Made by a program: the position numbers and the translations under genes. Below are positions 34,713 through 46,193 of a stretch of 64,000 nucleotides of DNA, piece after piece. The notes under the pieces were generated by a model, which searched no databases, had not been told where the DNA came from, and saw only the letters and a list, made by a program, of their open reading frames with translations. Position 1 is the first letter of the stretch. Each line of letters opens with the position of its first letter. The DNA is from Strigops habroptila (lineage: Eukaryota; Chordata; Aves; Psittaciformes; Psittacidae), in contig NC_044284.2 of the NCBI RefSeq assembly GCF_004027225.2, positions 42,952,420 to 43,016,419 of the forward strand, given 5' to 3'.

Positions 34713-37700
34713 ATGTTCCTGCAGGTGCTGTCTGTCTCCAGATCAGCATAGTTCTCACCCAGCCCTGGGTAGAGAAAGTGCAAAGAGCCTTGAGACATTT
34801 CAGTGAACCAGCATGACAGGGTGATGGAAGGAAAACTTTCCAGGGCAAAGAGTTTTGGTTTGGCTTCCCAGCACCTGGGTTTCAACAACAGAGTCCAGCA
34901 GCGGGGATATCACTGGGCTGGGCAATGAATGGGATAGTATGGATGCAGTCTGAGAAGCGGCCAGCAGCAGAGATGGCTGATTTGACGCGTCTCATCAGTT
35001 TGCCCCTGAGGAGTTGTGGCTGATGTTTTGGGGTACAGAGGAGTGGAGGCCCATCTCGGAGCACTTCCTCTCCAAAATAGCTGCTACTATGGGCCTTAGA
35101 GATGAGTAAGGGACATTTGTGCTCTCCTGTCCTTTGAATCACCTATCTAACCTGCTCACAATTTGGTGGGGTCCCCACAACCTTGCATGGCTAAGGCCAG
35201 GAAGCACAGAGCAGTAATAAATTGTGCGTGCATTGCACAAGCTTGTGCAATGGTACCGGCTGTTATCTCCTCCTTCTCCCTGCTGTCCTCCTGCAATATT
35301 ATTTTTAAATTGCTAAGATAAAACAAATTTGGCAGATTGAAAAAGGGCTCTAAGACATTACATGCTGACAAGTTTCATGAAAATAAGGTAGAGAGATCCA
35401 AACTACTTTCTCTCACTGAACAAAATGCTTCACCTGTGTGCCATGATATTATTAGACAGCTGAGAATCCACACCTGTGTGTCACAGCCTCCACAGGTTGT
35501 CTCTTTGTTGTTTTGGTTATTTTTTGGTTTGGGTTTTTTTTTTTTTTAAGTTAGGTAGAAGAGGAGATATTTAGGGCACCTGAAAGAAGTGGGTAGTCTA
35601 TGCTGGGAAAGGCATGTGGTGTGGTAGTCAATGTGGAGGAGCCGAATGTGGGAGCAGAGCAGGCGAAGGCTTGGCTTGCCTTGTTTGGTGCCTTACTGCA
35701 TCCCACTAATGACAACTACAAGGAGTGTGAGTTGCCCTGAGCATCTTATTGCTGTCCAGCTGCTCATCTCTCTGTGTATTTCTTGTTGGCTGCAAGACCC
35801 CTGGGAAGGTTGTCATCTCAGCTCCTGTTTGTTGTACCTGAAAATCGCCATCAAAACTAGGAAGCTAGTGATAGGAAGCTCCTGTTCAGATACATGCAAA
35901 GGTGAGAGGAATATTTCTGAGGGCTTATAGCATACTTGGGTAGACCATATATTGGAGAACCACAGGAGCTGCTAGTGCTGGGTTTCATGGGAAGTTTCAG
36001 GAATGGGTGCAAATACTCAAGTTAGAGACTTTCTCACTGATGCTGCAGATTGAGCTTGTAATTTTCTGTGAGAAAAGAAAGCAGAAGCAAATGTGCTGGT
36101 CATCTGCATAAGCACAGACCTTTGGTTTTTCCCTTTCTTGAAATGTAGCTGGGGGAGGGAAAATGGGAGAGTTTGTGGTTTCTGCCTCACCTTCTCTGAG
36201 CATCACATATGGTCACAGCATAGGAGACGGGTTTTCAGGCAGAGCTCCAGTGAGGCATAAGTCTCACTGATGTCCTTCAAAAGGAAAACCACTTTTGGGA
36301 GTACGAAAGGCCAAACTGGGGTCTGGTGGCTGTTTGCAGTGTGAGGCTTGGCCCTTCAACTGTGGGGGCTTTACCTAGAAGGTTTCTGACCATTTCAGGA
36401 AACTCTGGGCTTTCTCCTCCCCTGGCAGCAGAGGCTGAGGGGTCCCTGCATTGCTGGGAGTGCGAGCAGGAGGCAATCATTTGCTGGGCAGCCTGGGAAG
36501 GTGGAGGAATGGGGCTGTAAGCAGCTGCCAGGCAGGTGCACATTGGAGAGGAAAGGTGAGATGGGAAGATGATGGGGAATGGGAACTGCCTGTTCAGCTT
36601 GACACCAGGCCAGTGGTGAGGTGGGAAACAGATGTCTAACATACCATGGCCTACCTTGATGGTCTGTGGGATGTCAAAATGGTATATGCATTTGCTGCCA
36701 TGTGCCATCTGTGGCATGGGACTCCTTCCCAGCCTCAGGGTCATGAGAACTGGGGTATTCTGCCACCTTTGCTTTGGGTTTGATGCTTAAGGACAACCTG
36801 TCTTTGCATCAGTTTCCTCCTCTGAAAGAGGGGAAAGTGTGTTGAGATCTTTGGATTACACCAAGCCATGGTGTGGCTCATTCCACCCTATGGCTATTTA
36901 TTCTGCAGAAACTCCTGGAGGCCCTAGAGTGAGTGCATGGGCTGGCTATTGGACATTTCCACAGGAAGAAATTAATGCATCTGATGGTGGTGCCCCAGGT
37001 GGCAAATGCCCCATCTTCTTCTGCCTTCCCTGCTGGTGGCTGGAGGGGGAGAAGATGAACACTAGAAGGCAGTAATACTCTTCAGCATTCAGGTAAGGTG
37101 ATAATACCTGCCAGTACTCTAACCTGAAGTTTTGTAAAACTTTGAATCAAGTTAAAGAAAACAGCTAACAAAGGGATGTTTCATGCTTGTCCTGTAAAGA
37201 TGGTCCTACTTCTGGTTTAATGGCTGGCTGAGATCTGCAGTTATGTAGGGCCCTGGGACGCCTTGGCTTGCTCACCCAGGAGCACAGAGAGCATGTCCTT
37301 CATCTCCTCCCTCTCCTCACCTTTCTGATTCTTTCTTTTCTGTTTGTCTTTTACTCATGATCTTTGTGGGCCACTTTGGTCCATCGCTTTCTTTTCGTGT
37401 GATTTACTTCCCGCACATGAAAAGGTCCCTTCACCTGTCCCACCTATTACCTCAAGCTCAGGCTGATCAAGCTCACTGTCCCCAGCATTCTTTCTTTGGA
37501 GACAGAGCAGGAAGAGTTTCCCTTGGATGCATCTTGTCCCTCAGCAGAGTTCTCCCACCCAGTCTCAGAAATCCAGTTGTGTTGTAGGAGGAGGCATCTG
37601 GGAAAAGGAGGTGCTTAGGCTGCTTCCAGAATGTGAATTTGGCATCCCAAGTTGCTGTTCAGCCTGTGGTGCTGTATGCATGGGGAGCACTGTGGCTCGC

Positions 37701-39103
37701 TTCAGGGTAAAGCCACAGTAGCCAGTCGTGGAGCTGGGCGCGTTTATTGCCTTGCAGGTGAGACCATCCCTTTGTAGCAGACTCACACATGTTCATATGC
37801 TCACCCACAGCACCAACTTACTTTCACTCACCATTTTTCCAGGACATCTGCTGGTATTGGGCTGCATTCCCAAACCCCAAGACTGGGAAGAAGGGTCATC
37901 TGAAGGATTCCCTTAGACATGGGGAGTTCTAAGGAGAAATACTTACCAGGAATGTCAGTGGGATATCAGTGAAGGTAGCACAAAGAGCTCTTGTGGCTTC
38001 TGTGGCTTCTGCTGTCACCCCTGTGGCAGGGGTTTACAGGGGCTAAAAGCAGACCCTACTGCCAGTAGAATGGGGTACTTACGGCTGGGACTCCACAGCA
38101 CCCGCTTGGAAAGGCCAGGTTGGTTCCAACATTTGAAGACATTTGAAGGAAAACTGGGAGAAAGAGGGTAAAACCTAGCTCACCAAGAAGGCACACAAAT
38201 GCCCAGGAAAGGCAGAGAAATGGGTATTTAATGCGTGGAGCAGCATACAGAGGTGTGTACAGATAACCATTCCTCATAGCATGGCAGTATGTACACCCAC
38301 CCTGTCATGCCTAAACTTGGACACCCTGAGAGCCAGGGTACAAGTTGCCAGCTTACAGCCAACTAGATAAAGCCTTAAACACCCACGTGAAGACACAACT
38401 CCCTCCTCATTCAACATGTGGTCATGTGCTGCAGGACATCATGCACAAAAGCTCCCTCACGTGCAGAAAAAGGGTCACACCAGTATTCAGTAAGGCACAT
38501 ACTGCTGTGTACATAGATGCGCACACAGTGTTTTGGGTGTATCTACACCCACACGTATCTGTCCACATGCACAACCTTGCTCTGGTGCTTTTTCTCGCCT
38601 TTCCAGCCTGTGCCCAGCAGCTTTGCTTGCCTTCAAGCTGGGTACAGCAGAGCCCCACAGCCCTGCTATGCTCACTTGGGTCTTAGAGACTGCAAAGGGT
38701 AAACTGGGACCCAGAGGGGGGGGAGGCTGAAAGCAAACTAATGATGAAAATGTCTCCTCCATGCCTGTGCCTTAATTAAATGCATGGAGAGGCTCGGGGA
38801 AGCACATCTGTTTTCAATCTGGAGCCCTTTGATGGCATCAAATGTTCTTTCCCCAGATCAGGGGGGATGGAAATTCTGGGCTGGCTGTGGCAGCTTAGAG
38901 CCCAGGCTCCAGCCACCGGGAAGCGGAGGCCTTTCCTGGCCTGCAGGACCCTGCCTTGGCCGCCAGCCCTGCTGCCCTCGGGGCCCTTCCGCGGTAGGGT
39001 CAGGGTACCTCCCTGCACCGCTACCTGCCCTTGGCCAGGGGACCAGCCGGGCCAGGCCAAACTGCTAGGACTTCTTTGCTTGCTGGCCTGAGGAGCTCTG
39101 AGT

Positions 39104-39345
39104 GTGTCCTCCTCCTCCTGTCCTTTTTTAATTTGCTGTTTCTCTTTTTGTTGTCATCCCCCCCTTCAGCTCTTTTGCTCTCCTTTTGGCCTGTCTTTTA
39201 GTTCTCTGTTGCACTTTTTCTTCCTCTTTCACTATTCTTCCTTTCCTCTCTCCCGTTCGTGCTTTCTCTTCTATTTGTTACCTTTTCATCTGCATTTCCC
39301 ATTTTCACTATTTCTCTCCTTCTGCTCCTCCCGTCTGCGCCGGGA
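39104..39345. repeat. Pyrimidine-rich tract before the PRRX1 island
   Basis: About 240 bases of mostly C and T on the + strand (many TTTCT, CTCC and TCTTC units) run directly into the CpG island. Homopurine-homopyrimidine DNA can adopt triplex forms and is common near vertebrate promoters. A weak function is possible but not shown. Confidence 0.6.
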
Positions 39346-39889
39346 GCCCTCCCCAGGGCCGCACCCGTGCTCCCCTCCAGGTGCAGCTCCGGCTGACAAT
39401 TGGGGGACTCCACACCCCCTTTACGCCCCCCTACCCGGGGGCTCCCCCAGCCACCCCCCATGAGGAGCAAATGAGCGCGGCGGGGCCGACGCTGCCCGCA
39501 CCCGGCCCCGGGGGGCCGCGCTGGTGCCACGTCCCGGCGGGGCCCCGCGGGCCGCCCTCCCCCGGGTGCCCGGCGCGGCCGGAGCGCCGCGGAGCCGCCC
39601 CCGCCGTTTGAAGTGCGGTGCGGAGGGGAGGGGAGGGCAGCGCAGGGGCGGAGGGAGGGAGCCGCCGGCAGCGGAGGCGGAGGGACGGGGCGCAGCAGCC
39701 CCACAGCCACCCTGCGCCTCTCGGCCGGCGGCAGCTCCCCGGGCCGGCCGCCGCCTCTCCCCTCCGGCATGTTTTAAGCCCAGCCCTGCGCGCTCCCCTT
39801 CGGGCTTCCTTTCCGGCCGCCGTAGGGTCCCGTCCCGTTGCCCCCCCTGTTCGGTCCTTGCGCATCCCCCCTTCGAAGGGCCGGCGGCT

Positions 39890-39940
39890 GGGGGGGGGAG
39901 CGGGGCTGGTGGGCGACCGGGGGGGGGGGGCGGGCGAGGG
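39890..39940 (+). other. PRRX1: G-run cluster in probable PRRX1 5' UTR
   Basis: Runs of nine G (39890-39898) and twelve G (39919-39930), with GGGG, GGG and GGG between and after, lie 23-73 bases before the start codon. This could fold as a DNA or RNA quadruplex. Homopolymer length may be affected by sequencing error. Confidence 0.65.
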
Positions 39941-39962
39941 CAGAAAAGCCCCGCTCGGTACC

Positions 39963-40203
39963 ATGGCGTCTAGCTATGCCCACGCCATGGAGAGGCAGGC
40001 CTTGCTGCCCGCCCGCCTCGACGGCCCCGCCGGCCTGGACAATTTACAAGCCAAGAAGAACTTCTCCGTGAGTCACCTGCTGGACCTAGAAGAGGCGGGC
40101 GATATGGTGGCAGCCCAGGCGGACGAGGGCGGCGGAGAGCCTGGCCGGAGCTTGTTGGAGTCCCCCGGGCTGACCAGCGGCAGTGACACCCCACAACAGG
40201 ACA
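39963..40203 (+). CDS. PRRX1: PRRX1 coding exon 1 (gene continues beyond window)
   Basis: PRRX1 is a paired-class homeodomain transcription factor of limb, craniofacial and other mesenchyme, acting in the nucleus. This exon gives residues 1-80 and one base of codon 81, then a consensus donor, A|GTAAGT, at 40204. The ATG lies in a near-perfect Kozak context (ACCATGG). Residues 29-55, starting QAKKNFSVSHLLDLEEAGDM, match the vertebrate PRRX family exactly as I know it. The F34-SVSHLLDL segment resembles an eh1/octapeptide repressor motif. Residues 63-80, SLLESPGLTSGSDTPQQD, are also invariant family sequence. The first 28 residues are more variable. Exon length and phase equal the human exon. 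The homeodomain (exons 2-3) and the OAR tail are outside the window, so integrity of the full gene cannot be judged. Confidence 0.95.
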
Positions 40204-41403
40204 GTAAGTGCGAGGACACTCCTCCTTCCATCGATTCCAGGGGCAGCCACTCCTGGGCCGGAGCGGAGCGGCCAGGGATGCCACGGCGGCGGCGCCCGGG
40301 GCCAGCCCCGAGGGGGCTCTCGAGGGGGAGCGGCCGAAGGAGCCGCCGGCCGGTCCCAGGGCTGGCTCGCCCCGCTTCCCGATCCGGCTTTTCCCGCCGT
40401 GCCCTTGCGGGCAGCCCGCGTCCTCCCGGCACCCGGCGGCCTGCGAAAACGCTTGTTTTCCCCCGGCCGCGTCCCGAGAAAGGGGGAGCGGCGAGCTGCT
40501 CTTCGCCGCTGCCGTGCCGCGCTCGTCGGGTCCCGTACTGCGCTGCTCCGTCTCCCTTTGGGGGACCGGGAGGAGAACAGCCCTAGGACTGGCGGCCGGG
40601 GTCAAGCCTGAGGGCTAACCGTCTCTTCCATCGCCTGCCGGCGAGGGCGAGCTGGGCACAGGGCTTGCCTGGACGGGGCAAGGCGCAGCAGGCGGCTGAG
40701 CCGCCCTCCATCCATCCACCCGGCCCTCCGGCCCGTTGGAGCTGGGACACCGTAGTTTGCAGGACACCGGGAAACTGCTTAGGGCTTTGGGGTTTGGATG
40801 GGAACCGGTCGATTGTCCAACGACCTGCCCGGAGCATCGCGGCTTGCAAAAAGCCCGAGGGTGCGTGCGCGGCTGCGGAGTGGAGCCGCCGATCCCCTCC
40901 TCCCCGCGCCCCGGTTCTCCCGGTGCGGGCCTGATGCAGGCCCGGCGAGCAGGGCAGGGCGCGGTCCTGCCTCTGAACTGCCCCTCGTAACAGGTCCTCG
41001 CTTGGGAGCGCGAGTAGCTGTAGAACAACAGCCCCGCGGCTGGAGGCAGCGGGGATGGGCGCCGGCTGCGCGGCGTTTTCCAAGTGCCTGTTGTTACTTT
41101 CAGCGCTGTCAGAAAGGGCTAACAGCGGCGGAGCGGGGTGAGGTGAGTGTGCAGGGTCAGAAAATTCCCCCTCATGCTCCCTCTGCTTTCTGTTTAAAAA
41201 AATCCCCAACATATATATGTATCTCCCCGGCCGCAGGGGCTGGCCGCGATTTTCGCTGTGGGTGAGGGCTGATCGCGGCCGGCCCCGCCGTGACTCCCGT
41301 GGGGTGGGCAGGGGCCGCGGCTGCGGACACGGGCTCGCTTCTGAGGGAGCCCCCCATCCCGGACCGGGGGGCTGCCCTGCGGCCGCCGCTGAAAGGCGGA
41401 AAA

Positions 41404-41515
41404 AACCCCAGCCAACAACAACAAAAAACAAAACCGAAAAACGAACGAAAACTGCACTTGCGATTTTCGTTCGTTCGCTTTTAGTTTGTTTTGGTTCGGT
41501 TTTTTGTTTTTTTTC
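41404..41515. repeat. Imperfect inverted repeat / hairpin in CpG island
   Basis: A perfect 11-base stem, ACGAACGAAAA (41441-41451) with TTTTCGTTCGT (41464-41474), flanks a 12-base loop. Outside it the left arm is rich in ACAAAAACAAAACCGA and the right arm in GTTTTGGTTCGGTTTTTTG, which pair imperfectly and extend the foldback to about 110 bases. It lies in PRRX1 intron 1. Its function is unknown. Confidence 0.75.
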
Positions 41516-42007
41516 GGCGGGAGCCACCTCCGATCCTCTTTTCCCCGCCGATCCGACGTGGCTTTCTCGGTATCCTGAAGGAAACCGAGCTGAGGAAGGG
41601 GCCGCTCTTTTCACCACCGCCTGTGGGATCGCCGAGCTTGACACCGACAAGACATTTTCTCTGGGCGGGGAAGCAGCATCCCGAGGCGGGTTTATTGCGG
41701 GAGCGCGGTCGGGAAGGGAGCGAGCGGTGCGCGGCTGCGGAGCGGCTCCTCTCCCTCCCGAGAGCCGGAACGGCCGCCGCTGGAAGATGGCTTCAAAAAG
41801 GTTCTCTCCCCAAGACCCGGAAAAATGCAGTATCTGGCTCTAAAGGTGTATATTTTAGCGGGGAAGGCGGTGATTGCTGCTCCCCTCAGTTCAGCTCCCT
41901 GTGCTGCAGTACTGCGGATGGAGAGTCCCCAAGATGCTAACCAAGAAGTTACGTGGACAACTCTTCTTCCCTTCTATTTCCCCCTCGGTTTCGGTTATCA
42001 TATTTTC

Positions 42008-42026
42008 TTTTTTTTTTTTTTTTTTT
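42008..42026. repeat. T19 homopolymer
   Basis: A run of 19 T just after the end of the PRRX1 CpG island. No retroelement body is attached to it. Confidence 0.85.
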
Positions 42027-42304
42027 GATCTGATTTACTCCTGTTGTTGCCCCTTGCCAACTGCTGAGCTCTCCGGAGCTAGCTAGGTCAGCCTGGAAAA
42101 GAGGGGCCGTGTTTCCCCCATACCCACCCTGCTTTTAAAGCATGAAAAGGACCCAAAATCCCGATCCAAGGGTGTGTTTCCCAGCCGGCATTGCAAAGCA
42201 GGGACCAAGCTACAGCTTCAAATAAATTAGAAGTTCTCTGTATGCTGTAAAAGTTTTAATGCCATTGTGGTGAATTAGAAGGTTTTAAAAGTATTCTAAA
42301 GTAA

Positions 42305-42368
42305 GCAAAACAAACAAACAAAAAACCCACCAAACCCCAAACAACAAACACCAAGAACAAAAAAACAG
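42305..42368. repeat. A/C-only low-complexity tract
   Basis: About 60 bases of almost only A and C, built from CAAA and AACCCC units. Low complexity without a precise period. Confidence 0.75.
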
Positions 42369-44299
42369 AGATATTTTTTCCTTGGTTTATTGGGCAAAGC
42401 TGTCATCTAGGCTTTCTGGCATTTTCACTGATGGGTTTATCAGAGCTCATGGGTCTCTGTTCCTCAGTTTCCCCACCTACTGCATGTGTTTTGTAGTCCA
42501 TGCAGAAAAAGGGCTGTGCTGGAGCTAGGCAGTACAACAGAGGTATGAGCTTTTCTCAGTGAAAATTGAGAGCTGGTTCAGTGGAAAAGTTAACACAGGG
42601 CTCAGTTATTCTCTATGTTACTAAGGGAGAGAAGGTAAAAGCTGTTTGGAGAAATTGGGGAATGTTTCAAGAAGACTGAAAATGTTCTTCCAACCTGGAG
42701 GAAAGTCAGCTAGTCTGTCGTTGGTTTCTGTCCCCAGCTGAACTGAAAAGCCAAATTATTGATGCTATTTTTGACATCCAAAATTAAGGGGAGAAGTTTG
42801 GTACAGAAATTACAAAAGGTTTTATTTTGACATTTGAGATTGAAGGAACTATTTCACCACTAGATCATGCGAAAGGTTCAGGAGAAAGCATTTCTCTTTT
42901 TAAAAAGAAAAAACCCAACATCCCTTGTAGTAGCTGTGACTGTAATATTTACAGGGAGAACTGTCAGCATATTAAGGAGCTGCTTTTTCAGTGGTGCTGC
43001 AAAGCTGTCACTCTCACTGACTTTAGTTCAACTTGTAGTTCTGAAAACCATACCCTAAAAGCTGATACAATTCACAACCTCCCCGCCTTTGCCCCTTAGC
43101 CAAGGAAACTTTGCAAAACCACCTGTTAAGATACAACCAACTCTTGTGTTGGTAGCAGGGCTTTTGCTAACTCTGGCTAAAGCTGGGATGAAAATGTGGG
43201 TCCCAGCTCAGCAGAGAAGACCCCCTGAGCTACCCAGCAATGGCTGTCGGCTCCTGTTGCTCCCTTTGGGGGTGGCAGAAACCTGACGGCAGCCTACGGG
43301 TACCCAGAGCCTGTGGCTCTGAACAGGGTTAATTCTCCAAATCCAGAGCTAGTAAGCTGTTAGGTTGGTTTGGGTTTTCTTTTGGTTTTTAAGATAACAT
43401 TTTTGACCTCTGCTTTTTTTTGGTTGGTTAGTTTGAGTCTCATTGTTGATGGTTCATTAAATGACATGGAGAAAGCATGAGCAGCAAAAGAAAAATTGTT
43501 ATGCTCAAATTTCTTTTGTGAGGAATGAATAAACCCCACTTTGGTCCAGTACGTGTACAAGTTCTGAGTATTGGAGTTATTACTGTCCTTTAATTTCTCT
43601 TCAGTATATAAATGATGGCAGTTTGGGGGCTGTGCTTCTCTCAGGCTGGCAGATTACACCGGGCTGTCAGGGCTGGTTCATGATTAAGCTTGGGGCACAG
43701 CCTAACTGTGGCCCTCTGCGACTTCTTCCATCTCGGCAGGCATCGATACCCCTCAACACTGCTGCTCCTTCCCAAGAAAGCAGCGACCCTGCCAGGGCAG
43801 CCAAGAGGAGGTGGGTTTCTTTGCTCAGGCTGGGTCAAGCAGAGCATCTGTGCTGGCTTCAGCCCCCTCTTCTCAGGCAGTGAACCGACAAGGAAGGGGT
43901 TTTTCAGCAGGCATGTTGTCTGGCGATAGATCTTGTTGCTGCTGGATTTTGCAGATATCAGAAATAGAAATTATTTCAAGGAAGGACAAGACAAATTCAG
44001 AGAGGACTGAGGATGGCTCTTCACTGCAACAGTGTATGGAGGCAGTGTCCAGCTCAGGGAGCCACGGGACACAGAGGCTGGAAGGATGAGCTGGGGCCGA
44101 GATTGCTCCATTGCTGCCTGGACTTATACCCTCTGACTGTCATTACTAGCAGTCTGAGACAGGATCCTGAGCCGAAGGATCTGTGGTCTGCTCCCACATG
44201 GCTGTTCTTTATGCTTTAATTGCCTCTTTTTAATCAGAACAAGTGAGGTTGTTACAGTAGTGTGTAAATATTGAATTATTTCTCTTTTTTCTTTCTTTA

Positions 44300-44312
44300 T
44301 TTTTTTTTTTTT
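44300..44312. repeat. T13 homopolymer in T-rich stretch
   Basis: A T run preceded by CTTTCTTTA-type pyrimidine sequence from about 44280. No transposon body is recognised. Confidence 0.8.
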
Positions 44313-45779
44313 GCCATTCTGATCCCGAGGTTGTCTGCGGTGTTGTGCCTTCCCATCCTCACAAAGAAAGTATGCCTTCTTAAAAAGGTGGAAAAGCTCT
44401 GCCACTGCTTTGAAATGTGAAAAGCGATTTGGTGTTGCATGGAGCATGAACCTGAGAGGAAGCGCCAGGGACAACTGCAGGGTTTTCTTTGCAAACCTCT
44501 GGTTTATCTTGAAGTACTAAGTGTCCCTTTTGTTAGTAAAACGCAGCCCTTACTCCCAGAAGGCGCTGAGACTGTAGATCGGGGATGTACAAAGAATAGA
44601 AAGGAAGGGCAAAAATGCAGGCTAAATTGATTAAATCTAGCAGCTATTTTCTTGCTCTCTTGTCGCGCAGAGCTGATGGACAAAGGGAGAGTCTGCAGGA
44701 AGCACCTGGCTGCTGATGTCCACAGGTTACACACGGGTGAGCGAGGGAAACCAGCAGCGGTGAGCAACCTTACAAGGTGCTGCTGAGAAAGACTTTCCAG
44801 AACCAATTCTTTTCTTCCAGCAACTGATGTGGGAAAATTGAGGATCAGGTCAATATTATTTTTAAGGCACTTGCTGTTTATGTTATCTGCGTGAAAAATA
44901 CAACTTCTTGCTTTTTCTTGCAGGAGTAATCTTTACGCGTGCCAGTTGTACCGTGCGTATTCTAGAGGCTTCTCACAGGAAGAGTGAGCAGTGTTTGCTT
45001 GAGTAAAGGTTGAATAACAGACAGATAACTAACACAGATCAGTTGCTAGAAGTTTGAGTAACTTCTTTCCGTTTATGTTCCTTGGGCATACCTATTTAAT
45101 TTCAGTCTCAGGCTGGCTGGTGCATGGTTATTTCATCAAATATATCACAGTGTTAGATATTTTTCTTACATCCCTGAATCCTACAGTTTGAAGTGGAGAA
45201 ACATTGTGTGTTTTTCATGTAAAATTCTAGAGCTTCTGGATGCAGACAAACGATGGAAATGTGGCCGCCACAAACATGTTGTTTTAAAAAAGGTAAATAT
45301 AAAGACACCAAAAAGCAAACAAAAATGGACAATGTACTGTTAGTAAGAGAGAAAAGAGCTACATGACTGTGAAGGAGAGAGCTGATTCAGTTTGCAAGTT
45401 CTGGCCGTGCTGCCCTCTTTTTGATGGGCAAAACTAGACTTTATTTGTGAATTTCACTTTTTTTGATCATAATCAGTTTTGCTTCCTGGTTCTCATGGTC
45501 TCATAATTTGCTGATGGTATTTATATTTTCAATCCATCTGCACAAGGCTTTCAACTTTTTAATTTGAAAAAGATTTTGCTGAAGGTTTTTACTTCCCCCC
45601 CCCCAATGTAATGAAAACATTTCCATGAACATTAGATTTTGAAATCTCCCATAAAACTTAAAGGTTTGGTCTAAACTGCTAGAACACTTCTAATGAACAT
45701 CAGCTTTCTGTCATCTGCACTGATTTTCCACTACTAGCCAGTCTATTTTCCATCTTTTTGATGGTGTATAAAGCAGTGA

Positions 45780-45910
45780 TCGCATGGGAAAATATTATCT
45801 CAGAGTTAATTTGTGCAGTCCTTACTCACAGAAGTCATTGCATGCGATTCAATGGACCGCTTATACATATGCTAATTGGTGAGTATTAGCCCTTAAAGAC
45901 TTGACCGGCA
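45780..45910. promoter_or_regulatory. Candidate regulatory element E in PRRX1 intron 1
   Basis: The block has a POU-like ATGCTAAT at 45869-45876 overlapping a homeodomain TAATTG at 45874-45879, preceded by GCATGCGATTCAATGGACCG, which retains CpG. An enhancer role is inferred from motifs; conservation was not tested. Confidence 0.25.
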
Positions 45911-46174
45911 GCCTTGAGTCATGAAAAAAACTTTTTTTTCCTAGCTGGTGGAATATTTCTGTGCAGGCATGAAACAGTTTTGCTGTCTGCATTCAAGGCC
46001 GCGATCCTTTTGCCTTTCAGCAGAGGTGCAACATGCATCAAAATATGTGATGTTAGGAAGCCTGGCAAGAAAGAGCAAGAGCACGGACAGAGTATAAGCA
46101 GGAGGGGCTGGGAGAATTGAGTGTTTGACAGGGCAGACACAGAATTACAGAACCATAGTTCCTTCAAGGATATA

Positions 46175-46193
46175 TTTTTTTTTTTTTTTTTTT
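46175..46193. repeat. T19 homopolymer
   Basis: A run of 19 T in PRRX1 intron 1. The preceding ACAGAATTACAGAACCATAG is faintly CR1-like but too short to call. Confidence 0.8.

Larger units (their letters stand above)
25191..39103. other. Intergenic interval upstream of PRRX1
   Basis: No gene is recognised across almost 14 kb. No transposon is recognised either, in contrast to the left half of the intergenic region. Several AT-rich blocks with paired homeodomain motifs stand out (26160-26365, 27380-27720, 29720-29990, 31040-31400) and are listed separately as candidate regulatory elements. Short simple repeats occur at 28246-28260 (T15), 34672-34712 (CA stretches) and 35534-35547 (T14). Confidence 0.55.
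39340..41790 (+). promoter_or_regulatory. PRRX1: PRRX1 CpG-island promoter
   Basis: About 2.4 kb of very GC-rich, CpG-dense DNA begins some 600 bases before the PRRX1 start codon and continues about 1.6 kb into intron 1. No TATA box is seen close to the ATG. A GC box (GGGGCGG) lies near 39644. Long CpG islands that overrun exon 1 are typical of Polycomb-regulated developmental transcription factors. The long open frames on both strands here (for example minus 40583-41650) are caused by GC content and are not genes. Confidence 0.8.

Noticed and set aside
39198-39964. Long minus-strand frames upstream of PRRX1
   Set aside because: They are Pro/Arg/Gly-rich translations of the CpG island and the pyrimidine tract, with no domain.
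40583-41650. A 355-codon open frame on the minus strand in the PRRX1 island
   Set aside because: Stop codons are rare in such GC-rich DNA. The translation is low-complexity Pro/Arg/Gly/Ser and crosses the hairpin and simple sequence. No family likeness or splice context.
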